Shown one piece after another: positions 50,837 through 59,886 of a DNA stretch of 64,000 bases. Position numbers and translations under genes: made by a program. Source of the stretch: Arthrobacter sp. KBS0702 (lineage in GTDB: Bacteria; Actinomycetota; Actinomycetes; Actinomycetales; Micrococcaceae); NCBI RefSeq assembly GCF_005937985.2, contig NZ_CP042172.1:1984001-2048000 (forward strand), in the 5' to 3' direction. Under the pieces are notes generated by a model. It was not told the DNA's origin and ran no database searches. It was given only the letters and a program-made list of their open reading frames with translations. The stretch's first letter is position 1. Each line of letters begins with the position of its first letter.

Positions 50837-51472
50837 CTACCGATCCCCGACCTCCCGCCGCGCCCGGTCGACGTCGGCCGCACAGGCGGGCTGCCCGGTG
50901 GCCCGAAGCCCTGCCACAACGCCGTCGATGTCTGCCGCTGCGCGGTTTTGGCTGAGCTTGGTCTTCGCTTCGGTCCTGGTGATCAGCAGTTCGATGCCGA
51001 CGATGGCCCGCAGTTGGCCTTCGATGAACCGCTCCGGGGCATCGTCGACGGACCAGGGCCGGTCTGAACGGGCTTCGTGGAGCTCGGTCAACTGTCGGAC
51101 ATGGCGGCGGAGCCAGGCCGGGTCGTCATGGACCACCAGCGTTCCGTAGACGTGTGCCGTGGAGTAGTTCCAGGTCGGGACAACGCGGCCGTGTTCGGCC
51201 TTTGAGGCAAACCAGGACGGCGAGATGTACGCGTCCGCGCCCTGCAGAATGACCAGCGCCTCGCCGGTGGGCGGTTCGGAGCACTGCGGGTTGTTCCTGG
51301 CCAGGTGGCCGTGCAGCGCGCCGTGCTCGCCGGCCGAGGGAACGTAGACCAGGGGCAACAGGGTGGCGAGAATGCCGCGCGAAGTCATCGTGACAAGGTT
51401 GGCGGCTGCGGGGGCGGCGAGGAGGTCTTGGGTGGCGCCGGGGCTGGCGGCGAAGTGCGCTGGGATGTACAT
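50837..51472 (-). CDS. PaiB-like FMN-binding protein
   Basis: A 211-residue member of the FMN-binding negative transcriptional regulator family. Motifs are MYIPAHFAASPG at the N-terminus, HGHLARNNPQ, DAYISPSWFASKAEHGRVVPTWNYSTAHVYG and RFIEGQLRAIVGIELLITRTEAKTKLSQN. Despite the name, a regulatory role is shown for few members, and heme or flavin handling is also possible. It converges with the Gfo/Idh gene at 13 bp. Confidence 0.9.
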   Translation of the reverse strand: MYIPAHFAASPGATQDLLAAPAAANLVTMTSRGILATLLPLVYVPSAGEHGALHGHLARNNPQCSEPPTGEALVILQGADAYISPSWFASKAEHGRVVPTWNYSTAHVYGTLVVHDDPAWLRRHVRQLTELHEARSDRPWSVDDAPERFIEGQLRAIVGIELLITRTEAKTKLSQNRAAADIDGVVAGLRATGQPACAADVDRARREVGDR

Positions 51473-51515
51473 GGGGCCGTCCTTAGATGTACCGAAATGG
51501 CGGGTTTGGGCGTTT

Positions 51516-52460
51516 TTAGTCGTGCGATGGCGCCGGCTTCAACCGGGCGCGGACGGCGAGGCCGGCGCAGGCGATGACGGCGGCTCCGCCGATCAGGGTG
51601 GTCTCCGTCAGCGATTCGCCGAGGATCAGCGCGGCCCATGCGATGCTCAGCACGGGCTGAACCAGCTGGATCTGGCTGACCTGCGTCATGGGGCCGATGG
51701 CGAGGCCCCGGTACCAGGCGAAGAATCCGAGGAACATGCTGACGACGCCAAGGTAGGCAAAGGAAGCCCACTGCGCGGGGGTAGCCGACGGCGGCTGCTG
51801 GGCCACGGCGAGCGCGGCCAGGGCCACCATCAGCGGCGCCGCAAGGACAAGCGCCCAGGACACGGTCTGCCAGGCGCCAAGCTCGCGGGCCAGCAGTCCA
51901 CCTTCCGCATAGCCCACGGCGGCGGCGGCGACGGCGACGAGGAGCATCAGGTCCGCCCAGTGCAGCTGCCCAAAGCCGCCGGGCTGTGCGAAGGCGAAGC
52001 CGACGGCAGCGGCGGCGCCGGCCAACGTGGCGAGCCAGAACGCCGTCCGGGGACGCTCGTGCCCGCGAAGAACTGCGGCCGTTGCGGTCGCGGCCGGGAG
52101 CAGGGCGATCACCACGGCGCCGTGGCTGGCGGGGACGCTGGTGAGGGCGAAGGAGGTGAGCAGCGGGAACCAGACAACGATTCCGCCGCCGACCACCGCG
52201 AGCCTCGCCCATTGCCGGGGCAGCGGCAAACGCTGGCGGGTAAGGATGAGCGCGACGGACGCCAGAGTTGCTGCCACGACGGCCCGGCCGGAGCCGATGA
52301 ACAGGGGCGAGAGTCAGACGAAGGCAACACGGGTGAACGGAACCGTAAAGGAGAATGCCGCCACGCCGAGCAGGCCCCACCAGAGGCCGGCCGTACCGTC
52401 GGCCGGGGAGGCCAGTATCACTGGGCGAAAAAGGACAGTAGCGCTACTCTTGTCTCTCAT
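51516..52460 (-). pseudogene. EamA-family transporter interrupted by an in-frame TGA
   Basis: The full frame runs from ATG 52460 to 51516 (314 codons): MRDKSSATVLFRPVIL, then GLLGVAAFSFTVPFTRVAFV, stop, LSPLFIGSGRAVVAATLA and nine further membrane segments of a normal EamA (DMT) exporter. The TGA is codon 49 (52314-52316). The sequence on both sides is continuous EamA, so a single nonsense change, not a frameshift, best explains it. Restart at GTG 52277 would give 253 residues but lose the first helices. Sequencing error or recoding must be excluded. Confidence 0.8.
52437..52448. promoter_or_regulatory. Palindrome AGTAGCGCTACT at the EamA-MocR start junction
   Basis: A perfect 12-bp palindrome, 10 bp before the MocR ATG and inside codons 4-8 of the EamA frame. 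It is a candidate binding site for the MocR regulator itself, since MocR proteins usually act on the divergent neighbour. Confidence 0.5.
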
Positions 52461-53871
52461 GGACAACGATAGCAGTTCACGCATTGCGGCGCAGCTGAAG
52501 GAATGGATCGGCCGGGCCGCCCCCGGCGCGCGGTTGCCGTCCACCCGTTCGCTCGTGGCCGAACACCAGGCCAGTCCCGTCACGGTACAGAAGGCCCTGC
52601 AGTACCTCACCTCCCAAGGCCTCATTGAGAGCCGGCCGGGCGTCGGGACGTTCGTTCGGGCGGTCCGGACGGCGCGTCCGTCCGACTACGGCTGGCAGAC
52701 GGCGGCCCTGCGCGCACCGCAGGCGCCACTGCGCTCCGCGTCGGCCGCGATGCGCAGCGCACCCAACGACGTCATTGCCCTGCACTCCGGCTACCCGGCC
52801 CGGGAGCTGCTGCCCGAGCGGCTGGTCCGGGCGGCCCTGATCCGGGCAGCCCGGGGCGAGACGGCGCTGTCCCGCGCACCCGCTGCCGGACTTCCCGAGC
52901 TGCAGTCCTGGTTCGCCCACGAACTCGGTACCTCGACGCCGGCGGGCGTCACCCCACCCGGGGCGAGCGACGTCGTCGTCCTGCCGGGCAGCCAAAGCGG
53001 CCTTAGCTCCATCTTCAGGGCGCTGGTGGGCAGCGGCCAGCCGCTGCTGATGGAGTCCCCCAGCTATTGGGGCGCCATCCTCGCGGCCGCCCAGGCCGGC
53101 GTCCGTGTTGTCCCTGTTCCGAGCGGGCCGGACGGTCCCGATCCTGACGAGTTGGCCAGGGCCTTCGAGGAGACCGGGTCGCGGCTGTTCTATGCCCAGG
53201 CCAATTACGCCAATCCGACCGGAGCACAGTGGACAGTCCGGCGCGGAGACGAGGTCCTGGAGGTGGTGCGGCGGCATGGGGCGTTCCTCGTGGAGGACGA
53301 TTGGGCCCACGACTTCGGCATCAGCAGCGCCCCCTCCCCCGTGGCCGCCCGCGACGATTCCGGACACGTGGTGTACCTGCGGACGCTGACGAAGAGTGTG
53401 TCTCCGGCCATACGCGTGGCAGCCGTCATTGCACGTGGGCCGGCCAGGGAGCGCATCCTCGCCGACCGCGGGGCGGAGTCCATGTATGTCAGCGGCCTGC
53501 TCCAGGCCGCGGCCCTAGAGGTCGTGACCCAGCCGGCCTGGCAGACGCACCTGCGCAGCGTCCGGCACCAACTCCAGACGCGCCGCGACCTGCTCGTGAC
53601 GAGCCTTCACGAGCACGTCCCGCAGGCCCACCTCACACTGGTGCCGAAAGGCGGGCTGAACCTCTGGGTGCGGCTTCCGGACGGGACCGACGTTGAGCAG
53701 TTGAGTGTGGACTGCGAGCGGACCGGCCTGCTGATCGCCGCCGGTACGGAGTGGTTCCCCGCCGAACCCGCCGGCCCCTTCATCCGGCTCAACTACGCCG
53801 GGCCCAACCCCGGCGCGTTCCCGGAGGGTGCCCGCATCCTGGGCCGGGCGCTTGAGCGCCACCGCTTGTAG
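52459..53871 (+). CDS. MocR-family transcriptional regulator (GntR HTH plus aminotransferase domain)
   Basis: A 470-residue PLP-dependent regulator. The N-terminal winged helix is RLPSTRSLVAEHQASPVTVQKALQYLTSQGLIESRPGVGTFV. A fold-type I aminotransferase-like domain follows (VLPGSQSGLSSIFRALVGSGQPLLMESPSYWGA, AQANYANPTG, VEDDWAHDF) with the PLP Lys in RTLTKSVSP. ATG 52459 overlaps the divergent EamA ATG by 2 bp (CATG), so both transcripts are probably leaderless or have promoters inside the other gene. It likely controls the EamA gene. Confidence 0.92.
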   Translation: MDNDSSSRIAAQLKEWIGRAAPGARLPSTRSLVAEHQASPVTVQKALQYLTSQGLIESRPGVGTFVRAVRTARPSDYGWQTAALRAPQAPLRSASAAMRSAPNDVIALHSGYPARELLPERLVRAALIRAARGETALSRAPAAGLPELQSWFAHELGTSTPAGVTPPGASDVVVLPGSQSGLSSIFRALVGSGQPLLMESPSYWGAILAAAQAGVRVVPVPSGPDGPDPDELARAFEETGSRLFYAQANYANPTGAQWTVRRGDEVLEVVRRHGAFLVEDDWAHDFGISSAPSPVAARDDSGHVVYLRTLTKSVSPAIRVAAVIARGPARERILADRGAESMYVSGLLQAAALEVVTQPAWQTHLRSVRHQLQTRRDLLVTSLHEHVPQAHLTLVPKGGLNLWVRLPDGTDVEQLSVDCERTGLLIAAGTEWFPAEPAGPFIRLNYAGPNPGAFPEGARILGRALERHRL

Positions 53872-53907
53872 GGCTCCGCGCTGCAGGGACGCTGGTAGGG
53901 TCTGCGC

Positions 53908-55329
53908 ATGGATGAAAATTTGGGGAAGTTCATCGACAGTTTCGCGCAGCTCGTGCAGCTTGCGCAGGCCGGGCAACACCGTCCGCCGGCGGGACAGCAG
54001 CTGCTGACGACGCTCACCGGGCATCTGGGCGTGCCGGCCGAGTCGGTCTCAGTCGTGGTGGAGGACATTCCGCCACACCGGTTCGTGGACGCCGACATCC
54101 AGATGGCAGAGCTTGCGGGCGAGGATCCGCAGTTCCGGCTGGTCGGCATCGGCGGAGGGGACCAGCGCCACCACCACTCCTTGAGCGACATGCTGCAGCA
54201 GGCGCAGATCTTTCCGCAGTTCCCGCTGTCCCAGCCCGACTACGCCAACTTGGCAACGGGTCCGGACGAGCAGCGCCAGGCGGTGGCGCTGGGGCTCTGG
54301 TTGTTCAGCCACGGCGGCCGCCCGATCGCCGTGCTGCAGCGGGACGCCAACCCCCGGTACGGCCGGCAGGCAGCCCGCCTGGAAGTCCTTGCCGGCGACA
54401 CCGATTCCGCGGCGGCCTTCCTCGCCGACTTCCGGCGTCGAATGCAGCACCACAGCGTCCTCAAGGGGCAGGTCATTTCACTCGTTATGGGTGAATACGG
54501 ACCCAGCGCCGCGGGCGTGACCTTCCACACCCGTCCCACGCTGGCCGCGGCCGACGTCGTCCTGCCTGACGGCCTGTTGCAGAAGGTCTCGGACCACGCC
54601 CTGGGCATCGCCGAGCACCGGGACACCCTCAACCGTTACGGGCAGCATCTCAAGCGAGGCATCCTGCTCTACGGGCGTCCGGGCACCGGAAAGACCCACA
54701 CGGTGCGGTATCTGCTGAGCCGGACCCAGGGTGCCACCGCCATTTTGCTCTCCGGCGGATCGCTTGCCCGGATTTCGGAGGCGGCCACCATGGCCAGGGC
54801 GCTGCAGCCCTCCATCGTCGTTCTCGAGGACTGCGACCTCATCGCCGAGGACCGCAGCTTCGGCCACGGGCCCCAGCCGCTGCTGTTCGAGGTGCTCGAC
54901 GCCATGGACGGCCTCGCCAGCGACGCCGATGTGGCGTTCGTCCTCACCACCAACCGGGTGGACATGCTGGAGCGGGCCCTGGCCCAACGCCCCGGCCGGG
55001 TGGACCTGGCCGTTGAAGTTCCGCTGCCCGCGCAGCCGGAGCGGGTGGCGTTGCTCAAGCTGTATTCCCGCGGGATCGGCTTCAGCACGGCTGCACTCGA
55101 GGAGGCAGCGGACCGCACGGCGGGAACCACGGCCTCGTTCGCCCGCGAGTTGATCCGCCGCGCCGTCGTGGCCGCCGCCCTGGCCGGCGTCCCGGTCGCG
55201 GACGCGCACCTTCAGGGGGCCGTGGGCGCTTTGATGGCCGACGGCGAGGCGCTCACCCGCAGCCTGCTGGGCAGCGGAGCCGGTGCGCGGGGCGACGGCG
55301 GGGGCACCGGCAGCTCAGGCGCTTTCTGA
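53908..55329 (+). CDS. AAA+ family ATPase
   Basis: A 473-residue ATPase. The N-terminal 230 residues form a unique domain. The AAA module has Walker A LLYGRPGTGKTHTVRYLL, Walker B SIVVLEDCDLIAEDR, sensor VAFVLTTNRVDMLERAL and an arginine finger QRPGRVDLAVEV. It resembles FtsH/Cdc48-type AAA modules but lacks a protease domain. ATG 53908 lies 37 bp after the MocR gene. It converges on the SRPBCC fragment with a 15-bp overlap. The substrate is unknown. Confidence 0.87.
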   Translation: MDENLGKFIDSFAQLVQLAQAGQHRPPAGQQLLTTLTGHLGVPAESVSVVVEDIPPHRFVDADIQMAELAGEDPQFRLVGIGGGDQRHHHSLSDMLQQAQIFPQFPLSQPDYANLATGPDEQRQAVALGLWLFSHGGRPIAVLQRDANPRYGRQAARLEVLAGDTDSAAAFLADFRRRMQHHSVLKGQVISLVMGEYGPSAAGVTFHTRPTLAAADVVLPDGLLQKVSDHALGIAEHRDTLNRYGQHLKRGILLYGRPGTGKTHTVRYLLSRTQGATAILLSGGSLARISEAATMARALQPSIVVLEDCDLIAEDRSFGHGPQPLLFEVLDAMDGLASDADVAFVLTTNRVDMLERALAQRPGRVDLAVEVPLPAQPERVALLKLYSRGIGFSTAALEEAADRTAGTTASFARELIRRAVVAAALAGVPVADAHLQGAVGALMADGEALTRSLLGSGAGARGDGGGTGSSGAF

Positions 55330-55680
55330 CTCGGCAAGCCGTTTGAGGTTGGAGAACTGGCGGGTCTGCATGACCCAGTGCGAGGGCTCCAGCACCACTA
55401 TGCTCAGCAGCGGCTGGAGCCATTTCGGCCGGAAGGACCAGTACCCGCTCACAATTAGGCGGCTGCGCCCGCCCGCCGTGTCCTTCAGTTCGAACCCCCA
55501 GAGCGAGTCGGTGAAGTGTCGGGGCCGCATGCCTGCCGGGTCGAACGGACGCCCCCGCAGGTCGAGCGACATGCGAAGGCCAAGGAACTGTTCCGGCTCC
55601 AGCGCCGCCACCTCCCACCACTGGCTGCCGTCGGCAAGCCCTCCGGCCACCGCGAGCCGCGCAGATGCGCTGGGCGTCAT
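55315..55680 (-). CDS. SRPBCC-like protein, N-terminally shortened
   Basis: A 121-residue protein matching the C-terminal part of SRPBCC/polyketide cyclase-like proteins: VAALEPEQFLGLRMSLD, DSLWGFELKDTAGGRSRLIVSGYW, then VLEPSHWVMQTRQFSNLKRLAE. Family members are usually 160-220 residues and begin with a WxW-rich N-terminal strand set, which is absent here. ATG 55680 has GGGGGAG at 5 nt; GTG 55686 would overlap the upstream stop. It may be a remnant. It follows the dienelactone hydrolase gene directly. Confidence 0.65.
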   Translation of the reverse strand: MTPSASARLAVAGGLADGSQWWEVAALEPEQFLGLRMSLDLRGRPFDPAGMRPRHFTDSLWGFELKDTAGGRSRLIVSGYWSFRPKWLQPLLSIVVLEPSHWVMQTRQFSNLKRLAESESA

Positions 55681-55682
55681 TG

Positions 55683-56399
55683 TCACTCCCCCGCCGTGCC
55701 CAGATGTTTCCGGAAAAAGACGAGGATACGCCTGCGCGCGTCCTCTGCCGAGGCCTCGTGGTAGCCGGCGGCGGCCAGCCTCGCCAGCAGCTTGTCGCCA
55801 AAGGTTAGGTCCGCGGGACCATGCTGGTTGAGGAAGCCGTGGCCCGCCCCGGGGTAGACCTTGATGTCGTGGTCTATCCCGGCGGCGGTCAGCAACGGCT
55901 CTAGCCGGGCCGGTACATTGCGCACTCCCGGCCAGCGGTCCTTGGCACCATAGCTCGCAACAATCGGACAGGAGCGCGGCATGGCCTGTGCGGTCGCATC
56001 ATCGAGCCCGCCGTAATTCACGCTGGCCGCGGCGAAGTCGTGGTCCGGGGCGAGCATGAGCGCTAGGCCGCCGCCCATGCAAAAACCGATCACCACAACC
56101 CGGCCATCGCAGTCCTCGCATGCGGCCAGCCAGGCGCGGGTGCGGTCCAGGTCGCCGAGGGGCCGCCACCCGCGGATCAGCGACCACAGACACGTCGCCC
56201 GGCTTCCCCAGTGGAACAGATCCGGCGCCACCGCGAGGAATCCCTCGCGGGCCAGCCAGTCCGCCTGGCTTCGGGTATCGCGGCTCAGGCCCAGCGCGTC
56301 ATGGATGACCACGACGCCGGGCCACGGGCCCGTGCCCTCCGGCTGCGCCAGGTAGGCCGGCATTTCGCCGCGTTCCGTCGCGATAGTCACCTCGGACAT
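55683..56399 (-). CDS. Dienelactone hydrolase family protein
   Basis: A 238-residue alpha/beta hydrolase with a Cys nucleophile in [16 protein letters not shown], Asp in [10 protein letters not shown] and His in [11 protein letters not shown]. The start [28 protein letters not shown] is typical of the family. Such enzymes open enol-lactones in aromatic catabolism, though many act on other esters. GGGAGG precedes ATG 56399. No other aromatic pathway genes are visible nearby. Confidence 0.9.
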   Translation of the reverse strand: MSEVTIATERGEMPAYLAQPEGTGPWPGVVVIHDALGLSRDTRSQADWLAREGFLAVAPDLFHWGSRATCLWSLIRGWRPLGDLDRTRAWLAACEDCDGRVVVIGFCMGGGLALMLAPDHDFAAASVNYGGLDDATAQAMPRSCPIVASYGAKDRWPGVRNVPARLEPLLTAAGIDHDIKVYPGAGHGFLNQHGPADLTFGDKLLARLAAAGYHEASAEDARRRILVFFRKHLGTAGE

Positions 56400-56581
56400 G
56401 CGCACCTCCCGGAGGCTCGGATTGATCAGGCCTCGACCACCGGTCTACCAGTGCAGCGGCGGGCGCGGGAAGGGCCGAAGGCCACCCACTCTCCTTGATC
56501 TCAGCACCGCGGTCTAGGCTGGATCATGCCAGCGGCGCCCGGACTGCTCCGGCGCCTTCAGCCATCGAGAGCGAGAGCGAG

Positions 56582-57817
56582 ATGCTCATGAGAAACGTCG
56601 CAACAGTCCTGGCCGGCCTCGAATCCGAACTGGGCTGGATACGCGAAACCTACACCGAGTTGCACCGGCATCCGGAACTCAGTTTGGAAGAACACAGAAC
56701 CTCGGCGATGGTCGAAGCCAAACTCACCGCGTTCGGCTATTCGGTGACCCGCATCGGCGGTACCGGCGTCGTCGGCGTGCTGCTGAATGGCGAGGGTCCT
56801 ACGGTTCTGGCCCGGGCGGACATGGACGCGCTGCCCGTGACGGAGGCCACCGGCCTGCCCTACGCGTCGGCGGTGGACGGGGTCATGCACGCCTGCGGGC
56901 ACGACGTCCACGTCAGCACCCTGCTCGGCGCCGCCAAGCTGCTTGCGGAGGGTAGGGACGCCTGGTCCGGCACCTACGTTGCACTGTTCCAGCCGGCCGA
57001 AGAGATCGGGGCCGGGTCCCAGGCCATGATCGACGACGGTCTTGCCGCCAAGGTTCCGCGGCCCGATGTCGCCTTCGCCCAGCACGTGATGCCACTTCCC
57101 GCAGGAACCGTCGCGACCACGGCCGGACCGGTCCTCTCTGCCGCCGATTCACTCAAGATCGTCGTGTACGGAAAGGGGGCCCACGGCTCGATGCCGCACA
57201 TGTCCGTGGACCCGGTCGTGCTGGCTGCTTCAATCGTCGTCCGGCTGCAATCCGTCGTTTCCCGACAGGTCAGGCCCGGGGACTTCGCAGTCGTTACCGT
57301 GGGGGCGCTCAACGCCGGGACGGCGTCGAACATCATCCCGGACCACGCCACGATGCTGCTCAACATCCGTACCTACGATCCACAGGTCCGCGGTACCGTG
57401 CTGGCCGCAATCGAGCGGATCGTCAGGGGCGAGTGCTCCGCCGCGGGTACACCACGGGAACCTGACTTTGAGTATTTCGACCAGTTCCCGCTCACGAGCA
57501 ACGATGCGGCCGTGACGGAGGCCGTGCGCGCCTCGTTCGTGGCCCACTTCGGGGCGGACGCCGTGCACGGGGCCCAGCGGCAGACGGCTTCCGAGGACTT
57601 CAGCCGGATTCCGGACGCGTTCGGTGCGCCCTACACCTTTTGGCTCCTCGGCGGTGCGGACCCGGAGGATTTCCGGACCGCGGCGGCGAAGGGCACGGTG
57701 GCGCAGGACATTCCGGCCAACCACTCCCCTCTTTTTGCCCCGGTCATGGACCCGACCCTGTCCATCGGCGTCCAAGCCCATGTCGTCAGCGCACTGTCAT
57801 CCCTTGCCGCTCAATGA
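56582..57817 (+). CDS. M20D family amidohydrolase
   Basis: A 411-residue zinc/manganese amidohydrolase, IAA-amino acid hydrolase or hippurate hydrolase-like. Motifs are YTELHRHPELSLEEHRTS, ARADMDALPVTEATGLPYAS, HACGHDVHVSTLLGAA, LFQPAEEIGAGSQAMI and ASEDFSRI. It should cleave N-acyl amino acids. ATG 56582 or 56588 starts the conserved part; the frame extends to 56495 but without family similarity. It overlaps the convergent exonuclease gene by 7 bp. Confidence 0.9.
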   Translation: MLMRNVATVLAGLESELGWIRETYTELHRHPELSLEEHRTSAMVEAKLTAFGYSVTRIGGTGVVGVLLNGEGPTVLARADMDALPVTEATGLPYASAVDGVMHACGHDVHVSTLLGAAKLLAEGRDAWSGTYVALFQPAEEIGAGSQAMIDDGLAAKVPRPDVAFAQHVMPLPAGTVATTAGPVLSAADSLKIVVYGKGAHGSMPHMSVDPVVLAASIVVRLQSVVSRQVRPGDFAVVTVGALNAGTASNIIPDHATMLLNIRTYDPQVRGTVLAAIERIVRGECSAAGTPREPDFEYFDQFPLTSNDAAVTEAVRASFVAHFGADAVHGAQRQTASEDFSRIPDAFGAPYTFWLLGGADPEDFRTAAAKGTVAQDIPANHSPLFAPVMDPTLSIGVQAHVVSALSSLAAQ

Positions 57818-58749
57818 CGGCCGTCCAACGCCGCAAGGAGCCGTGTGACCGAGCCGCCAAGGTTCCACTCGGCGGCCAGGGCCTCAAGCTCGGCGCGAGT
57901 ATCGCCGGTGACGGGCCGCAGTTTCGCCCCTACCTCCTCAAGGGTGGGCAATTCAAGGTCGCGCACGACGTTCACGACGTCGGGCGCGACGGAGAGATAC
58001 GCCTCGGCCGCGCCGAGCCTTGAACGAATGGATGGGGACAGTCCGCTCCCCGCATCCGTTGCGGCGGCCAGGAGGCTCTCCAACGTGCCGTAGTCGGCCA
58101 GAAGCGCCGCAGCGGTCTTGTCGCCGATGCCGGTGACCCCCGGCAGCCCATCCGAGGTATCGCCGCGCAGGGTCGCATAATCCGCGTATTGCCCCGGCAG
58201 CACGCGGTACTTGCCGAAAATGACCGACTCGGTGACGACTTCGAGGTTCCGCATGCCCCGCGCGGTGTAGATCACCCGCACCTGGTGGACGTCGTCAACA
58301 ACCTGGAAAAGATCGCGGTCGCCGGTCACCACGTCCACTGGAAACCGGGCGTTGCTGGCATAGCTGCCGACGACGTCGTCAGCCTCGTGTTCCGCCGCCC
58401 CGACGACGGCGATGCCCGCCAGGTGAAGCACCGTGCGGATCATCGGGAGCTGGGCGGTGAGGGCGTCCGGCACGAGCTCGACATCAGGAGCGCCCGCCAC
58501 GGCCTCGGCCACGCGATGCGCCTTGTAACTGGGGATGCGATCGACCCGCCATTGCGGGCGCCAATCATTGTCCCAGCAAGCGATGAGATGCGACGCGTCG
58601 TAGTCGGTGGTGAGCCGCGCGATCATGTCGAGCAGGCCGCGAACGGCGTTCACCGGCGTGCCGTCGGAGCGGTGGATTGTGTCGGGAACGCCGTAGAAAG
58701 CACGGAAATACAGCGAGGCGGTATCGAGCAGCATCAGGCGTTGGCGCAT
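57811..58749 (-). CDS. 5'-3' exonuclease (FEN/Pol I N-terminal-like)
   Basis: A 312-residue stand-alone 5' nuclease. Metal ligands are visible in LMLLDTASLYFRAFYGVP, HLIACWDNDWRPQWRVDRIPSYKAHR, EADDVVGSYASNARFPVDVVTGDRDLFQVV and DYATLRGDTSDGLPGVTGIGDKTAAALL (helix-hairpin-helix). It lacks the polymerase part of Pol I, as is common for the separate actinobacterial protein. It should process flaps or RNA primers. ATG 58749 is chosen over 58764. Confidence 0.93.
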   Translation of the reverse strand: MRQRLMLLDTASLYFRAFYGVPDTIHRSDGTPVNAVRGLLDMIARLTTDYDASHLIACWDNDWRPQWRVDRIPSYKAHRVAEAVAGAPDVELVPDALTAQLPMIRTVLHLAGIAVVGAAEHEADDVVGSYASNARFPVDVVTGDRDLFQVVDDVHQVRVIYTARGMRNLEVVTESVIFGKYRVLPGQYADYATLRGDTSDGLPGVTGIGDKTAAALLADYGTLESLLAAATDAGSGLSPSIRSRLGAAEAYLSVAPDVVNVVRDLELPTLEEVGAKLRPVTGDTRAELEALAAEWNLGGSVTRLLAALDGRH

Positions 58750-58811
58750 AGCCGATCCTTGCACGAATGCGTGCCGACGTCAGCCGGAGGTCCGCATCAG
58801 TCCCAGCCCGA

Positions 58812-59831
58812 TCAGTCCCAGCCCAAGGCAGGGCGCAGGTCGCGGGAAATCGACTCCAGCAGCCGCACGTTGAAGTCGACGCCGAGCTGGTTCGGGACGG
58901 TGAGCAGCACGGTATCCGCTGCCTCCACCGCGGCGTCGCGGGAGAGCTCTTCCACGAGACGATCGGGCTCTCCGACGTAGCTGCGCCCGAACCGGGCCAG
59001 ACCGCCGTCGAGGTAGCCCACCTGGTCGCGGGCCTCGGCCTGGGCTCGAAGTCCGAAGAAGCGCCTCGACTCGTCGTCGATCAGCGGAATGATGCTCCGC
59101 GAGACGGACACCCGTGGAGTCCGCGCGTGCCCGGCCGCCGCCCACGCCTCCCGGTAGCCGGCAATCTGCTCGGCCTGGAGCTGGTCGAACGGGACCCCGG
59201 TGTCCTCGGTCAACAGGGTCGACGACATCAGGTTCATGCCCTGCTCTGCCGCCCACCGCGCCGTGGCACGGCTGCCGGCGCCCCACCAGACCCGCTCGGG
59301 AAGCGTCGCTGATTGCGGCTGTATCGGGGCTAGCCCGGAGTGCCCGCCGGACTGCGGGTTAGAACGGGCAAGGCCCGCGCCGGAGATGGCGCTGCGGAAG
59401 CGCTCGGTATGCCGGCGGGCCATGTCGGCGTCGGACTCGCCCTCGGACGGGAGGTGGCCGAAGGATTCGTACCCGGCCAGCACCGTCTCGGGCGAACCGC
59501 GGCTGATCCCCAGCTGCAGGCGGTTTCCGCTGATGAGGTCGACGGCGGCAGCCTCCTCAGCCATGTACAGCGGGTTCTCGTAACGCATGTCGATGACCCC
59601 GGTGCCCATCTCGATGCGGGAGGTACGCGCGGCGATGGCGGCCAGCAACGGGAACGGCGCAGCCTGTTGCTCGGCAAAGTGGTGGACACGGAAGTAGGCG
59701 CCGTCGATGCCGGCTTCCTCCGCGGCCACGGCCAGGTCAACCGCCTGCAGGAGAGCGTCCCGGGCCGAGCGTGTGCGCGAACCACGGACGTCACCCCAGT
59801 GGCCGAAGGACAGAAAACCGATGCGTTTCAT
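58812..59831 (-). CDS. LLM class flavin-dependent oxidoreductase
   Basis: A 339-residue luciferase-like monooxygenase. Features are the N-terminal MKRIGFLSFGHWGDV, AEEAGIDGAYFRVHHFAEQ, RIEMGTGVIDMRYENPLYMAEEAAAVDLISGNRLQLGISRGSPE, and VWWGAGSRATARWAAEQGMNLM. The cofactor is FMN or F420; the subgroup cannot be told. No partner genes are adjacent. Confidence 0.9.
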   Translation of the reverse strand: MKRIGFLSFGHWGDVRGSRTRSARDALLQAVDLAVAAEEAGIDGAYFRVHHFAEQQAAPFPLLAAIAARTSRIEMGTGVIDMRYENPLYMAEEAAAVDLISGNRLQLGISRGSPETVLAGYESFGHLPSEGESDADMARRHTERFRSAISGAGLARSNPQSGGHSGLAPIQPQSATLPERVWWGAGSRATARWAAEQGMNLMSSTLLTEDTGVPFDQLQAEQIAGYREAWAAAGHARTPRVSVSRSIIPLIDDESRRFFGLRAQAEARDQVGYLDGGLARFGRSYVGEPDRLVEELSRDAAVEAADTVLLTVPNQLGVDFNVRLLESISRDLRPALGWD

Positions 59832-59886
59832 AAGAACTCACACTCTCACAACGGGCTCGATTCCTCCGGGACCATTCACCATCGCC

